Assembly (NCBI RefSeq): GCF_000204055.1
Contig: NW_006768791.1
Location: 124,001 to 188,000, forward strand
DNA length: 64,000 bases
Origin: Melampsora larici-populina 98AG31
Taxonomy: Eukaryota > Basidiomycota > Pucciniomycetes > Pucciniales > Melampsoraceae
Direction: 5' to 3'
In this document: positions 46,164-57,741 of the stretch, one piece after another
How the letters are laid out: every line of letters starts with the position of its first letter
Position numbering within the stretch: position 1 is the first letter of the stretch
Position numbers and translations under genes: made by a program
Notes under the pieces: model-generated
Database searches by the model: none
What the model was told of the DNA's origin: nothing
Seen by the model: the letters and a program-made list of their open reading frames with translations, nothing else

Positions 46164-47112
46164 AGAGCTTGGGACAGTCTGGATGTGTTTTTTATGAAAA
46201 GCTTTATACTCTTCATGAATTTATTTTGTGAGTGTGCTGTTCATTTTAAAATTAGTGTTTGAATATAAATTCTCAAAAAGATTGAAGTATTGTGTGATTT
46301 GTGTGGAATTTGAGTCTGAGGTAGGAGATATAGAAACAAATAGCATTGGTCATTAAAAAATTTGAATCGGATTGATAATCTACTCTTATCATCTCAAGGG
46401 CTCCAGCAGATGATATGAGCTTGGGTTGTTTTAATAACTTTTGAAAAACCCATCAGATTGATTCGAAGTACAGCAATTGTTTCAAAAGACTTTGTATAGT
46501 AGCTTGGTGTGAGACATGTCAAATTTGATGTGAGTGATGGATAAGTATGCATTACGGGTCTCGATTCTTCAGGTAGAATGGTTTGACTTGAGCTGGTAAA
46601 GAAGAGCTGAGGCACTTGAAATCTTTCTGCAAGGCAGACCGAGAGATATCAAAACTTCTTTAAAATCATTGAGATTCTAAGAATGGTTTTTGGCGCTTGC
46701 GATTCAAAAATAAGTTCAGATTTTTGCTCGCAGACAGATGAAATTACAGTGCAAATCATCATTTAAAAAGCATAAAAACAAAGTAAATGACTGCTTCATT
46801 ACATAAATAAATCGCTTCATTGTAAGACACGAAAAGCAAGAGATCCGGGTTTGAAATTGATTCAATCACATCGAGTCAAACCAATTGACTTTGGTTTTGA
46901 AAGTTGAAGGAGTCTTACTCTGTGTTTTAAAGTCGTCAAGCAAGTTGATGTGCTTGCTTGACGAATTCAGAAAGTTTTCATTCTGTTCTTCAATTTGAAG
47001 TGTGTCAAATTTCAATCGATCGGAACGATACAAACTTCACCTCCCGGTTTGCTTTACAAAATGAATGAAGAAAGAAACAAATTTTGATATGTTTGTAGTG
47101 TGAAATTGAGTC
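46164..47112. other. spacer between convergent genes of KDZ-2
   Basis: AT-rich, no gene supported. Both flanking genes should terminate here. Confidence 0.4.
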
Positions 47113-49483
47113 TTAATGAACAATTTCAATCTCGGAGTCTGATTCGATGTGACTAGCTTGGGGCACCTCAGTCTTGAAACGCTTCAAAGGCCGAGAAGAC
47201 AGACCTGTTGAATCTTCATCATCTTGGTGTTTATTGTCCGATCGAGCAACTTGCCACTCCTTAGGGTGTAGTTTACGAGCTTGACGTAATGAAGTTGCCG
47301 GTTGCTTTCTGAGTATCTCGTCCAACTTGGCTGGTGTAACAATTTCAATAAATTTGTAGTGTCGATAGATTGAAGTTTTTCCCGCCAGCCATACTTTTCC
47401 AAACTGAGAGATCCATGCCGCTTTGTGATCTAGAGTAGGTCTGACAGAGTTGTACCAATTCAGTGCATCTTGAAGCATCGAATCTCCAGGCCAGTTTTTC
47501 AAGGATGTTTCTAAGGGTTCATCCTACATACAGCTCAAAGTCAGACTTTGCGCAGAAAAAAACAAAAAAAGAATGAGCAAAAACAAAATTCACCTTTTTC
47601 TTTCGCTTCTCCTGCGCGGGTTTTGGAGTCTGTATCTCAACCTCGTTTGATTCGTGAATGACAGACCATTGATTTGGAGATTGTTCGCTTGGAAGATCAC
47701 TGAGACATATAATCTCATTCTTGACACCGTGTAAATATCCGTGTAGCACGTCCACGCGCACACACGAAAGACTTTCCGTGGACCCTGTAACGACCCATCA
47801 AAGAGGTTCCACGACAAGTACATCTTCCCCTTATCACCTGGGAGGTTGAAAGTCAGTTGGCCCCCACTGACAACAAAGGATTCTGCAAATCCTTTAAACA
47901 AATCACAAAGCACAAAGGGTGCTCAGCAAAAATCTCAGTCTCAATCCGACCAAAAGACTTTGAGATTTATTTCAAAACTCTCCGTGTGTGCACGTCGACG
48001 TGCTACACGGATATTTACATGGTGTGAGGGACTGTTTTGAAAGTGGTGAAGGCAGAAGCGTCCAATCAAAGGCTAAGCTATCGAGTTCAGAGGTTGAAGG
48101 AGGATTGGGGGAAGACTGGATTGATGACATATCCATTGACTCGAAGAGCTTTTGAGGACGCAAGGAATTGATCAACTCCTGTAGGCCTTGACAAGTTTTG
48201 GGATCAAAACAACCAAGATACATAACTATCTTCCGAGGTTGTTTAGGATATTGAACAACGAAGTCTAGTGGTGTATTCACCTAGTTAAAAGTACAAATGT
48301 TAGCATGGTCAGACTCACAGTCACAAATCATTAGTCTTTGATTAACATACCCAGGACTTCAAATTGGCCATCCATATCCACAACTTGGTATTCCAAGTGG
48401 ACAGACCGGTGGATTCGCCTTGAGACTGTAGAGTTGGACTCTCGCTCAACGCGCATAAGGGCCAATTCTTGGCCTCAAATTGTGAGATCAATCGGTTTGA
48501 TGCCTGTGTAATGAAAAAAGGTTTCAGTGCGAGTCACTCGAGTCACTCAAAAGAAAAAAAAAAGATAACAATTTCCTGACCGAGGTCCAAAACTCTACAA
48601 TCACTGTACGAGATGCCCGGGTTTCAGCTTCACTCATCCTGATTGATTTGATTTTATGATCAACTTGATTGCGATGAATTTGTTCTAACACGGATGATGA
48701 CGCAAGCGCTGTGATTTCACGATTTGCTTGAGAGGACTGCAATGGCTGGGCTGATCTGTAGGGGACAAAGTTTTCAATCACATTGGGTCGGGGTTTTGAA
48801 CTTGTGGTCTGAGTCAAATCACTACGATGACCTGGAATTACACAGTGACTTTCGGGATGAGATTTGTGAAGTTGATTGCAACACTACATGAAACAATGAA
48901 TTAGAAACAAACCATTGTCAACGTACATAAGCAACACAAGAACTTACAGATAAGCATAGCTGATACGTGCATTTCACGTTTTTGGGAATTCCCTCACGGT
49001 GTTTTGGCCCAATTTCACTGTTGGGGAGGCCAGGGCATGATGTCGATGAAGCCTGGTTTTGTCTTGGTTGAGTTCCGCCAGTTGGATTGAGGAGGTTGTT
49101 CATATTCATATCTGGTCGAGATGAATTTGAATGAAGGTTACACTTTTTGATGTCCTCTAGAAGAAGTGACCGAGTAAGATTACAAAAATATAATTTGTGG
49201 GTTTTTGATGGACACTAACAATGAAAAGAGGAAGAGCAAAGAAATATATGTCAACATTTCTTAGCGTAAATTGAAGAAACAAAAAGCCTACCCGCCACGC
49301 TATCAGATGGGCCAATTGGGCTTGTGTCCTAGATCTTACAAAAGGTTGCACGTACTTCAATTGTGCAGGACACTTGGGACAGGTGAGGCCAGTAGATTGG
49401 TTGATAGCAGGTTGAGGAAGTGGATCAACAAGTTTAACATGATCCTGAGTAATGTAAGACTTTTGGGGTGCTGAGGGAGGCAT
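47113..49483 (-). pseudogene. KDZ-2 passenger gene with cysteine cluster, broken by a 300-bp MITE
   Basis: I do not recognise this gene. The ATG at about 49,483 (MPPSAPQKSYITQDH) begins an exon with GLTCPKCPAQL. It splices to a cysteine-rich stretch, KCTYQLCL followed across an intron by SCCNQLHKSHPESHCVIPGH, which looks like a small zinc-binding cluster. Next come EFWTS, WNTKLWIWMANLKSW, and a block with IVMYLGCFDPKTCQGLQELI. That exon is split at 48,024 by a MITE. Removing it with one TCA copy restores the frame (SKQSL-KNEIICLSDL). The gene ends with WYNSVRPTLDHKAAWISQFG and KTSIYRHYKFIEIV and a basic/acidic tail. It converges on the transposase gene within the KDZ-2 ends. The MITE brings a stop, so this copy is probably inactive unless the insert is spliced out. 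Confidence 0.62.
47725..48024. mobile_element. 300-bp MITE with CACC ends, copy 1
   Basis: The ends are inverted repeats of about 45 bp beginning CACC(A/G)TGTAAATATCCGTG. The flanks are a 3-bp duplication (TGA on the plus strand, 47,722-47,724 and 48,025-48,027). A 3-bp duplication with CAC-type ends fits a CACTA/CMC-type mobiliser. A second, degraded copy of 299 bp is at 51,698-51,996 in the opposite orientation. Confidence 0.82.
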
Positions 49484-50125
49484 GTTCTTCAACTTGTGAC
49501 AAAAATTTGATTCCTACATGGATGGAGGCCATGTTATTTTCCCTCAATTGAAAGGGAATGTTCTTGAAGCAAGGGAGAGGGACCAGTGAGGACCTGTAAG
49601 GACATCTCAGCAAGGAGGTCACAGTACGTTTCTGTACACCTGTTAGGTTGTACACTGTTGGACCATACAGGGCAAGAAGACCGTTCCCATTCCCATCCCA
49701 TTCCCAGTCTCCTTCAATCCTGACATGCTCTCGTTTGCCGATTCCCCTCGAGTCGGCGTATTATATGTCACTCTGGACTCTGGAGACCGCTGACCCGAGT
49801 CAAACCCTTTTGCCTTTCTTTCCACACTCACAGCTCACCCTTAACCCACGACTGCATACCTGTATCCGGCGAATCCAATATACCTTGACTTCATACAGTA
49901 TATATAGGGAGTTATACCTACAAATGAAAGGTCAAAGGTTGAAAGGGGATTGTGAGGATTTCTGTTCATACTGAGGGACAAAGAATAGCGATAACCCGTG
50001 GGGTGACTGATGTGGAAGGATATTCTGTTGAGGGGATACCCAACAAGATTGATGATGTTAGATCTTGCGCTCAACCCATGATGTAGGGGATCTTGACTGT
50101 AGGACATGCTGACTTGAGGGGAATT

Positions 50126-50236
50126 GGCAAACCTATGGCAAACCTAAGGCAAACAAAACCCGCGATTGAAGAAAGTTGTGAACCCGGTCACCGCAACTCT
50201 CTTCAATCGGGGTTTGGACTAATTGATTCCCGTGGT
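50126..50236 (-). repeat. right terminal inverted repeat of KDZ-2
   Basis: Partner of 43,231-43,341, ending TGATTCCCGTGGT. Confidence 0.88.
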
Positions 50237-50379
50237 GTAATATGCATTTTGATTCTCATTTTGAGATGTTTTACATCCTCTACAAAATCTTCAATAAAAA
50301 AAACTTTGAATTTTTATTTCCCCCTCAAAACACCCTCTTTTCTTGATATGAAATGTTGAGATTCAATTTAATTTTGAAG

Positions 50380-50620
50380 ATTTCAAGATGTTCATTCTTT
50401 GAAGTTCTAGTCTCTTGCTTCTTGCCATCTATTAGCCACCATTTTGGGTTAATGAATCCTTAGCCCATCCATATTTTGATAGCCTGGACAAAGGACTCAT
50501 GACAAAATCTTTCACCCAGATCTGCGGTTTTTTCTCTGCAGAAGACATCTTTCCCCCAGCAATATTCTTGGATCCTGTGCAAAAGAATTCTGCTTCCAAG
50601 AGTAAAAAACTCAAAGTATA
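50380..50620 (-). repeat. worn repeat, inverted partner of 53,100-53,290
   Basis: On the minus strand the order AGATCTGGGTGAAAGATTTTG, CTTTTGTCCAGG-like, ATCAAAATATGGATG, AACCCAAAATGG, CTAATAGATGGC parallels the plus-strand sequence of the partner. Identity looks like roughly three quarters. Confidence 0.6.
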
Positions 50621-51697
50621 CCCAGTTGGAAATAAATCCTATTCCCAATTATAATGGTTTTTTTTTCTTCCCTTTCATTGTCAATTATAGAAGAACTTCT
50701 GTTCTGCCTATATTTGTTCTTGAGTTTCTTCAACCAAATTTATTTGGCATCTATCACATTACCACTGTGTTCAAATTTTCCTTTTCTATGTCCTGCAACC
50801 TGGCCTGCTAAACACACAGTACAGTTAGATCTGACAGGGAGAAAGGTTTGGAAGTTATACGAATGATATTTTCTTGATGAACTGTGTCAATCTATGAGGT
50901 GGTTGGTTAGGTTCACATCAAGAAACTTTAACAGGTCTAAGACCCTAAAAGAACAGTTTGTGATATTGCCAACAATGACTGATCTTATATAGATTCATCT
51001 GTTTCTGAATGGTCTTGATGTTGTGTTGAAAATTTGAGTGCTTTGTGATGTTTTTGTTCCTGAATGAAATTGAGTTCTTGGGTATTGTCAAGTTTTCATT
51101 CTGGGTGGAAGCCCAGACAGTTGAAATACCTTTGGGCAGAGGATTTCTTCCACCCATCTGTATATTTTTTTGTTTGTATTCTTGGTAGAAAATGACTTTA
51201 CATAAGGCATGAAATGTGGAGCAAGTCCACAGGCATGCTTCAAGCTGTCAAGAGATAGGTTTCATTACAACATTGCAAATTAAAAGAGAGCCACACAAAT
51301 AATCTCTCAAGAAATGGTTCAAGGTTCCCAATGAGGAATATGCAGGCAAGGAAGAGGAGCAAGACATACATTGCTTCAAGCACATAGCTCCAAGGCTGGT
51401 AATTGGTGAAAGGGTATCAAATCAGAGGCCAAGAAAGTGCTTTCCCCTGTCTGACCCTTTCCTCATCCAAAGTTTTCATCATTGATTATCATCAGACTTG
51501 AAGTTGAACCTATTGGCTAAAAGCACTTCAACTATCCAATTGTCCAACCATACAATCTTACCATAACACATTTGATGATCCCTTTTAAGTTTTGTAGAAG
51601 ATTTTTTTTGTCCATCCCACCCTTCCTACAAGTGGGAGAATATCATTATGTATTTTTAAGAGGAACTTCCCTTGGAGTTTTGCAATAGGGTAAAAAA

Positions 51698-51996
51698 CAC
51701 CACGTAAATATTCTTGTAGCACATTGGCATGCACACATGGAGAGTTTTGGAACAAATCTCAAGGTATTTTGGTTGAATTTAAACTGAGATTGTTGTTGAG
51801 CATGCTTTGTGAATAATGATTTAGTTATAGGATTTTTGGAATCCTTTTTGAGCAGCTGGGGTCAACTGAGTGTCAAAATCCCAGTTGATGAGGGAAGATG
51901 TGCCTGTTGTAGAACCTCTTTGAAAGGTATTTTGAGGGTCTAAGAAAAGTGCTTTGTGTGTGCACATTGACATGCAACAAAGATACAGACACAGTG
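51698..51996. mobile_element. 300-bp MITE family, degraded copy 2
   Basis: Starts CACCACGTAAATATT and ends CACAGTG. It aligns along its whole length to the reverse complement of 47,725-48,024, with GGAGAGTTTTG, AAATCTCAA and AACCTCTTTGA-type landmarks in the same order. Many CG dinucleotides of copy 1 are TG or CA here. No clear target duplication remains. Confidence 0.75.
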
Positions 51997-53099
51997 TAAA
52001 CCCACATCACAAAAGCAAGAGAGGGTGGGCTCTTAAACCTAGCCCAATCAAAACCTCTTGTGTTTTGACAAGGCTTCTATACCACATAGGCTCTATCCTC
52101 AACCAGTACAAGACTCATTCTGTCCCTCATCTTTTCCCTCATCTTTCTTCAAAGATGAGGGACAGAACAAGTGGACAGAAATGGCCCTATGCAAGATTCT
52201 GATAAAAAAGGTGTGTTTTTGGGAAATGTGTTGGAGAAAACCAAGTATATGTGGAGGATGACCAAAAAAGAGTTTTTGTTTTGTCAATTTCTTCCCAATT
52301 GCATGTGATGTGAAAGTGGAGTTTTGAGGTGCAAGATTGTGATGTGTATGTCATGAAAGTTGATATTTTCAGCAGAAATAGGCTTGACTTTCTTCCAACA
52401 CTTTTCAAGCTTGGTGAGCTCTCAGAGCTTTGGTAAGCTTTTCAGCTGTAAATGAACCTTCCAGAAATTTAAACAGCTCTAATCTACCCCACATAGAACT
52501 GAATAATGCTGTATACACCTACTATCAAATTATAAATATGTGAAACATGTTGTCTTTTGAACAAACTCCCCCAAAACATCCATAAACTGTGCAACCACTG
52601 CCCCAGTCTTCAAGAGGGGACTTGATAGTATTAAATCTTCATGAGTTTCTCAAATGCTTCAGTTGCTGATGACAAGGGAAGAGATGTGTGTTTTCCATTT
52701 GGCAGCACTCTGGAGGCCATATTGGAGGGGACTGTATTCAACAAATTATCAAAAAGGCCCTTTGGAACTCCTATGCCTCTGTATCTCAATAAGTTGATTG
52801 ACCATGATGATGATGCAATCATGAGCACCATCAAAATCTCAGCCTTTAAAGAAAGAAATCTTTGACAAAGATTTCATGATTATACATAAAAATATAGATG
52901 CCTCCAAGAAGTTGTAATTCATACTGTCACAAACTTTATGGGATTCAATAGAATGTTATACATAGATATTTGGGACCCAAGTGAGGTGCATGACCAAAAA
53001 GGGGATTTTGTGTTGTCCAACCTTCAAAAGCCTGTGTGACCAAAAAGTGGTTTGTTTGGGTGATTTTTCCAATTCCAAAATCTTACCAGAAAAAAGCGG

Positions 53100-53290
53100 T
53101 TATTTCATCTTAAGTTACACACCTCCATAGTGTTGGGCCCTGATGGATATCTTCTGCTAAAAAAAGCCAGAGATCCGGGTAATCAAAGATTTGGTCACAG
53201 ATCTTTTGTCCAGGGTATTAAAATCCAGATGAGCAAAGGACACAAATATCCCAAAATGCCAATTAATAGACAGCACTATATTCTTCTTCA
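53100..53290 (+). repeat. worn repeat, inverted partner of 50,380-50,620
   Basis: Contains GAGATCCGGGTAATCAAAGA, CTTTTGTCCAGGGTATT, CAGATGAGCAAAGG, ATCCCAAAATGCC and TTAATAGACAGC in the order seen on the opposite strand at 50,620-50,380. The pair could be the ends of a decayed element of about 2.9 kb. Confidence 0.6.
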
Positions 53291-54138
53291 CTATCCTACC
53301 CACTCATCTTGAACTCACTTTCTTTATAAATCCAAAGCCTAAGAAACAAATCTTGAATTTGATTCATATCAATTTATGTCTCAACAAATCCTCTGAAATC
53401 AAAATTAATCAAACCATTCAAATCCAAAATCCAAAAACCAGATCACATATCAAATATACCACTTTGTCTCAATCTCAAAAGAAACTCTTTTCATATCATC
53501 ATTCTCATTCTGATCCAATATATATAGATATAGATATTACATTTTATTTTAAAAAATTCAAAAAGAAAGAAAACACCATTTTTCAAAGGAAATTGTTTTG
53601 TTGTTTTTGGTAAGTCAATAACAATTCATAAAAATTCATCAATCATTCAATCATTCAATCAAAGCCCTATTCCTTGAAACAACCAATCACCAAAAAAAAT
53701 CAAAAAAAACACCCATTCCCAACTACATACTTTGAAGACAATCAATCCAATAACTATAACTTCTTTAAACCTACCAAAATTCTAATCATTTATTTAAACC
53801 ATTTAACCATCTTTGTTTTTCCAAAAAAAAATCCAACAAAAATCATAAAAAACTTTTGATTCAATACAATACCACACTACACAAACCACTTTAAACCATA
53901 TAAACCCAATTTCAATAATTCCCTAAACCCAATCTTATCCAAACCAATTCCAACAAATAACAAAGAAAACACCCAATCCAAAAAAAAAGAAAACCAAATC
54001 CCTTGAATCCCAACCAAAAGAGATTAAAACAGAAACCATACACCAAAACTTCAAGTGACTTCTTCCAACTTTCCAAAACACTCAAATAACTTCCAAGACT
54101 TCCAAATCCAATGATCATCCTTCATAACCGATAATGAA

Positions 54139-55158
54139 TCATAACCTACCAAACCCACTAAAACTATGACTACTACTACACCCACTCGAGTTTCTTTTCC
54201 TTCGTTTCTCTTCTCTATGATGTCCATCTGTAATACCCATAACGACTTCTTCCCGATTTCCATTTCCATTTCCATTCCTATGTCCTACCAAAAGATTAGG
54301 ATTACTTCTATTCGGTTGATGATCTTCTCTTAATCTTCTCATCAATCTAGTAGACCTAACCGACGTCTCTGACCTATTGGTAGGCTCTTCTACTTGAGGT
54401 TGAGGTGGTGAAGGTTGTAAAGGTTCATCATCTGATCTTCTACGTCTTCTACGCGTAAGAATAGGTTCATGATTCCCAAGACTCAAAGCAGGTCTTAATC
54501 TCAAAGCCTGTAAAGTAGGATACTCTTCTTCAAACCTACGATCTCCAAGTGGTGAAGGAGTATAAAGATGTCCAGCTAACGAAACCGAATGATGTGAAGG
54601 TGTTAAACTGGTCTGACTCGAAACAGATGGACTACTCGAATCATTCTCGTTCACTTCTTCTATCATCCTACTTGACCTTCTACTTTGGTTCATCATCAAA
54701 GGCGTTTGAGATCTCGATCGGCGTAACGGAGGGGTTGGGATGATGATCATCGAGCGCGATCGAGTGATCGGACCGGTGTGAGGTCTTCGGATCGGTAAGG
54801 GATTATGATGGAGTCTGGGTGAAGGGGTTGGACTTCGGTTTCTTCGTCCTGATTCGTTGGTTCGGTTATTCGTTTCTTCTGTTATATCTACCAAGATTTC
54901 TCGTAACCTTCCTGGATCCGGTACACCAGACGGTAATGGATCATCATCCGATCTTGTTGTAGTAGTGGTAGTAGTAGTAGTGGTGTCGGTGTTCGTACTA
55001 CTACTGTTACTTATGCTTGATAATGGTGGAGTCGAACTTGAAGTAAATGAACGTGATTTAAGTTTGGTAGGTTTTGAATTAGATGAACTTTGACAAGTTG
55101 AACTAGATCCTGTACTAGATGGTTTATGAGGAGGTGGTGGTGGTGGTGTAAGTGACAT
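54139..55158 (-). CDS. Ser/Thr/Pro/Arg-rich protein, unknown function
   Basis: An uninterrupted 339-residue frame from the ATG at 55,158 to the stop at 54,139. It opens with a Pro run (MSLTPPPPPPHKPSS), followed by a long Ser/Thr tract that includes consecutive Thr residues. SGVPDPGRLREILVDITEE comes next and is the only segment with ordered, helix-like character. The rest is Arg/Ser-rich and basic (RSRSMIII, LTRRRRRRSDDE, RREEKRRKR near the end). The composition is that of a disordered nuclear or regulatory protein. The absence of stops over a kilobase of low-complexity DNA supports coding. It lies among host genes, unlike the transposon passengers. Confidence 0.65.
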   Translation of the reverse strand: MSLTPPPPPPHKPSSTGSSSTCQSSSNSKPTKLKSRSFTSSSTPPLSSISNSSSTNTDTTTTTTTTTTRSDDDPLPSGVPDPGRLREILVDITEETNNRTNESGRRNRSPTPSPRLHHNPLPIRRPHTGPITRSRSMIIIPTPPLRRSRSQTPLMMNQSRRSSRMIEEVNENDSSSPSVSSQTSLTPSHHSVSLAGHLYTPSPLGDRRFEEEYPTLQALRLRPALSLGNHEPILTRRRRRRSDDEPLQPSPPQPQVEEPTNRSETSVRSTRLMRRLREDHQPNRSNPNLLVGHRNGNGNGNREEVVMGITDGHHREEKRRKRNSSGCSSSHSFSGFGRL

Positions 55159-56769
55159 GACTCTTTTTCAAAATGAAAAACTGTTGAGAAAATCTGTCGG
55201 TTGGATCGGTTGGATGTTGATTGATTGTGTGTTTTTTTTCGTTCGTTGTGAAGTGGTTGAGATGAAACGCGTTTAAAAAGTTTAGAAGTTGATGGTTCTG
55301 GTTTGACTGTTTAATAAGTTTATGGTTAGATTGGATAGTCGGTATGGAAGAAGTTGAACAGAAAGTATGCTTACGATTTGGAGTTAATAGTTTTTCATAA
55401 GATGATTGGATAATCGATTGGTACAAACTTCATTTTTTTGTAAGAATTTCTTAAAAGTATATAAAGGAACAAGCTTAGCAGGACTCAAATTGAAAGAATA
55501 AATACAAAACTGATTCAAACTTTCACTTTCCATTTCGGAGTTTTGACTTTTTTTTTTTTCTAAATTTCAAATTTTATATATATCAACTTAAAGATCAACT
55601 ATTTGACAAATTCAATTGATTTTAAACACTTTTGTAAAACTCACACACTTTTCCTTTTTCTTCGAAATTCAAATTCAAATAAACTAAAACTTTAAAATTG
55701 GTTTCTTCTTCTTCGGCTTCCCATGAACTTCAATCGTGAATCGTGATTGATGAACATTTGGTTTCTTTTCACGACATGATCAAATACAGTCAAGATGATA
55801 ACCCAGAATATCCATTGACTTGATATGTATCAAGACCATGATGAAGTAAGTAAAAAAGAGACCTTGCCAAAATATGGTCCCAGTTTGCATCTTCTTGAAA
55901 GTTCAGGTTTCAGTTAAAAATCAGGATAAACAAATGAAACAAATCATAAACATTTCAGCTCATATGGCATATATCTTGCAATGGTTGAAACTTGATAATC
56001 TTCAACATGAAAAAAAAACATTTTAAGCATGAGTAAAATTTCAAACCCAATGGCTCTACATGCAGTTCATTCTTTTCATATTCTAATGAGAGCTACAAGA
56101 AGATTTATAACAATTTATGGCTACATCAAATCATGTGTTGTGTAAAGGCAAAAACCAATTTGATTTGAATGACTGCTATCAAATGTGCCTTTAGTTATGA
56201 AATCCTTGATATATATCAAAATGAAGTTAGTATTGATATCATGGAGACTATGATATCATGGAAATTATGTTGATATCATGGAAACTCTGATCAAAGAGAA
56301 CAAAGATTCAATTGATCAACATGAATCTGATCAGATATTAAAGTGTTCCTACAAACAGTCAACCAAGAATCAATGACTTTTTATCACTTTCTTGTCTCTT
56401 TAAACAAATGACTTGACCTCTCTTCCACTATTGTGACTAAACTATTTACGTAGCACTATTTGTTTTTAATATTCTATCACTAGAGAGAAATACCTTGTAA
56501 CATATCTTTAAAGTAACATTTTGAGCACTAAATGATCACTTCAAGTAAACATCACAAATTCTACAAACTAACTGAATTCAAACAAAATGACAAATACTAA
56601 CTAGAATGCTAATCACATGCAACTCCAAAGAAAAAGAAAAATGTGTTGAATGTTATACCAAAAGAGAGAGAAAAAAGTGTGCAAAGATCAAACATACAGT
56701 TCAACAAACCATCAAATGGTCCAGCCAACAAAACAAAACCATAAATCTACAATTGTAAGAAAGACACAA
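55159..56769. other. AT-rich intergenic DNA
   Basis: Promoter side of the Ser/Pro-rich gene, then AT-rich spacer. No gene is supported. A small tandem repeat at 56,235-56,290 is listed separately. Confidence 0.45.
56235..56290. repeat. three close copies of TGATATCATGGA(A/G)A
   Basis: The word TGATATCATGG appears three times within about 55 bases at spacings of roughly 19 and 23 bases. Confidence 0.8.
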
Positions 56770-57741
56770 TTATCTAGCTCTAGGAGGAGGTGGAGGAGGT
56801 AAGAAAGGTAAAGCACCACCTCCACTCGTACTACCACTTCCAGATGATGTATCTGAACCCATTGGTTTTTTCTTGGAAGATTTACCTCCTAATGAAATTG
56901 AAATCGTTTGACCATCTTTTAAAGAAAAATCACGTTTGGGACCTGAAGGTAAATGAGGAGAACTTTTAGAATCATGATCTGTACCAGTACCCGAATTAGA
57001 AGTAAATTTTTGACGTCTATTGTTTTACCAAACCAAACCAAAAAGAAAGAGATATCAAACAAATAGTTGTTTTTAGTTCATTTGTTTTTTTTCGGGGGGG
57101 GTTAGGATTTGGAAGATGAATCAACTCACTTGGTCCAATCTTGAAGTGTTACATTAAAATCAAAACTATCACTCCTTTCAGGAAACCCCATACCCAAAAA
57201 AGCTCGTTGACCAGAACTCGAATCTTCTACCCGAATCACATAATATCTTGATGAATCTAATACAGGTTCAACTGATTTCCCATCAAGTGAATAAGGACAA
57301 TTAGCAAACAGATCACCTAACCCAACCAAACGAAAAAAAAACCATCAAAGTTTTTCAAAATCAGCTTTCTTCTTCTGTTTCTTCTTTTCTTCGTTTTAAA
57401 CTTTTGGATGATTTCTTAACCTACATACCCGTATCTAAATCTTCAAGTCTAATAAAACATTTCGTAGGATTTTCGGTTCCTTTTTCAATAATCCTTAATC
57501 TACCTTTCCAAAGAAAAGCTTCCATATCACCCCAATCAGCAGCCTTATAACCAGCTGTAGAAGTACTACACACAAAAAAACAAAAAAACACCAAAAAAAA
57601 TAGTTCATTGGTTTTTTCGAAAATTTTACGGTTTTTTTGTGATCTGAGAAGTTTGATTGCGTACCGTGGTGGAAGTCTGTATACATAACATTCTCTTGCT
57701 ACCCATAAGACTGATTCGTAATCGTCTAGGCTTTCCATCAT
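56770..57741 (-). CDS. NECAP-family adaptin-ear-binding coat-associated protein
   Basis: NECAP proteins join clathrin-coated vesicles through AP-2 and act in endocytosis. Four exons join in phase. Exon 1 starts at the ATG at 57,741 ([20 protein letters not shown], then YRLPPR). Exon 2 follows ([35 protein letters not shown]). Exon 3 is next ([59 protein letters not shown]). Exon 4 has [13 protein letters not shown] and a Pro-rich tail ending PPPPPPRAR. The first three exons make the PH-like NECAP domain with its expected order of motifs, and the total is about 217 residues, near family size. All introns are GT-AG with matching phase. It is a conserved host gene, useful as an anchor for synteny. 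Confidence 0.93.

Larger units (their letters stand above)
43231..50236. mobile_element. second KDZ-type transposon, KDZ-2, about 7.0 kb
   Basis: Its ends are inverted repeats of about 111 bp (43,231-43,341 and 50,126-50,236) starting ACC(G/A)CGGGAATCAATTAGTC with only a few differences. Each end contains its own imperfect palindrome, GATTGAAGARAGTTG...CAACTYTCTTCAATC, and a GTTTGCC triplet repeat. The interior has a KDZ transposase with CxC5/CxC6-like clusters (43,913-46,163, plus) and a passenger gene (47,113-49,483, minus). I could not find a convincing 8-bp target duplication, so the outermost bases may have been lost or mutated. Confidence 0.85.
50621..54138. other. AT-rich region with decayed repeats, no gene supported
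   Basis: Apart from the degraded MITE and the inverted pair, I see only short frames without domain content. The last about 700 bases (53,400-54,138) are rich in A, C and CCAAA-type words and lie just 3' of the Ser/Pro-rich gene. Confidence 0.45.

Noticed and set aside
47590..47913. 107-residue minus-strand frame across the 300-bp MITE
   Set aside because: It joins MITE sequence to the wrong frame of the passenger; the correct passenger frame is restored by removing the MITE.
52641..52865. 74-residue open frame in the degraded repeat region
   Set aside because: Could be a relic exon, but nothing around it supports a gene.
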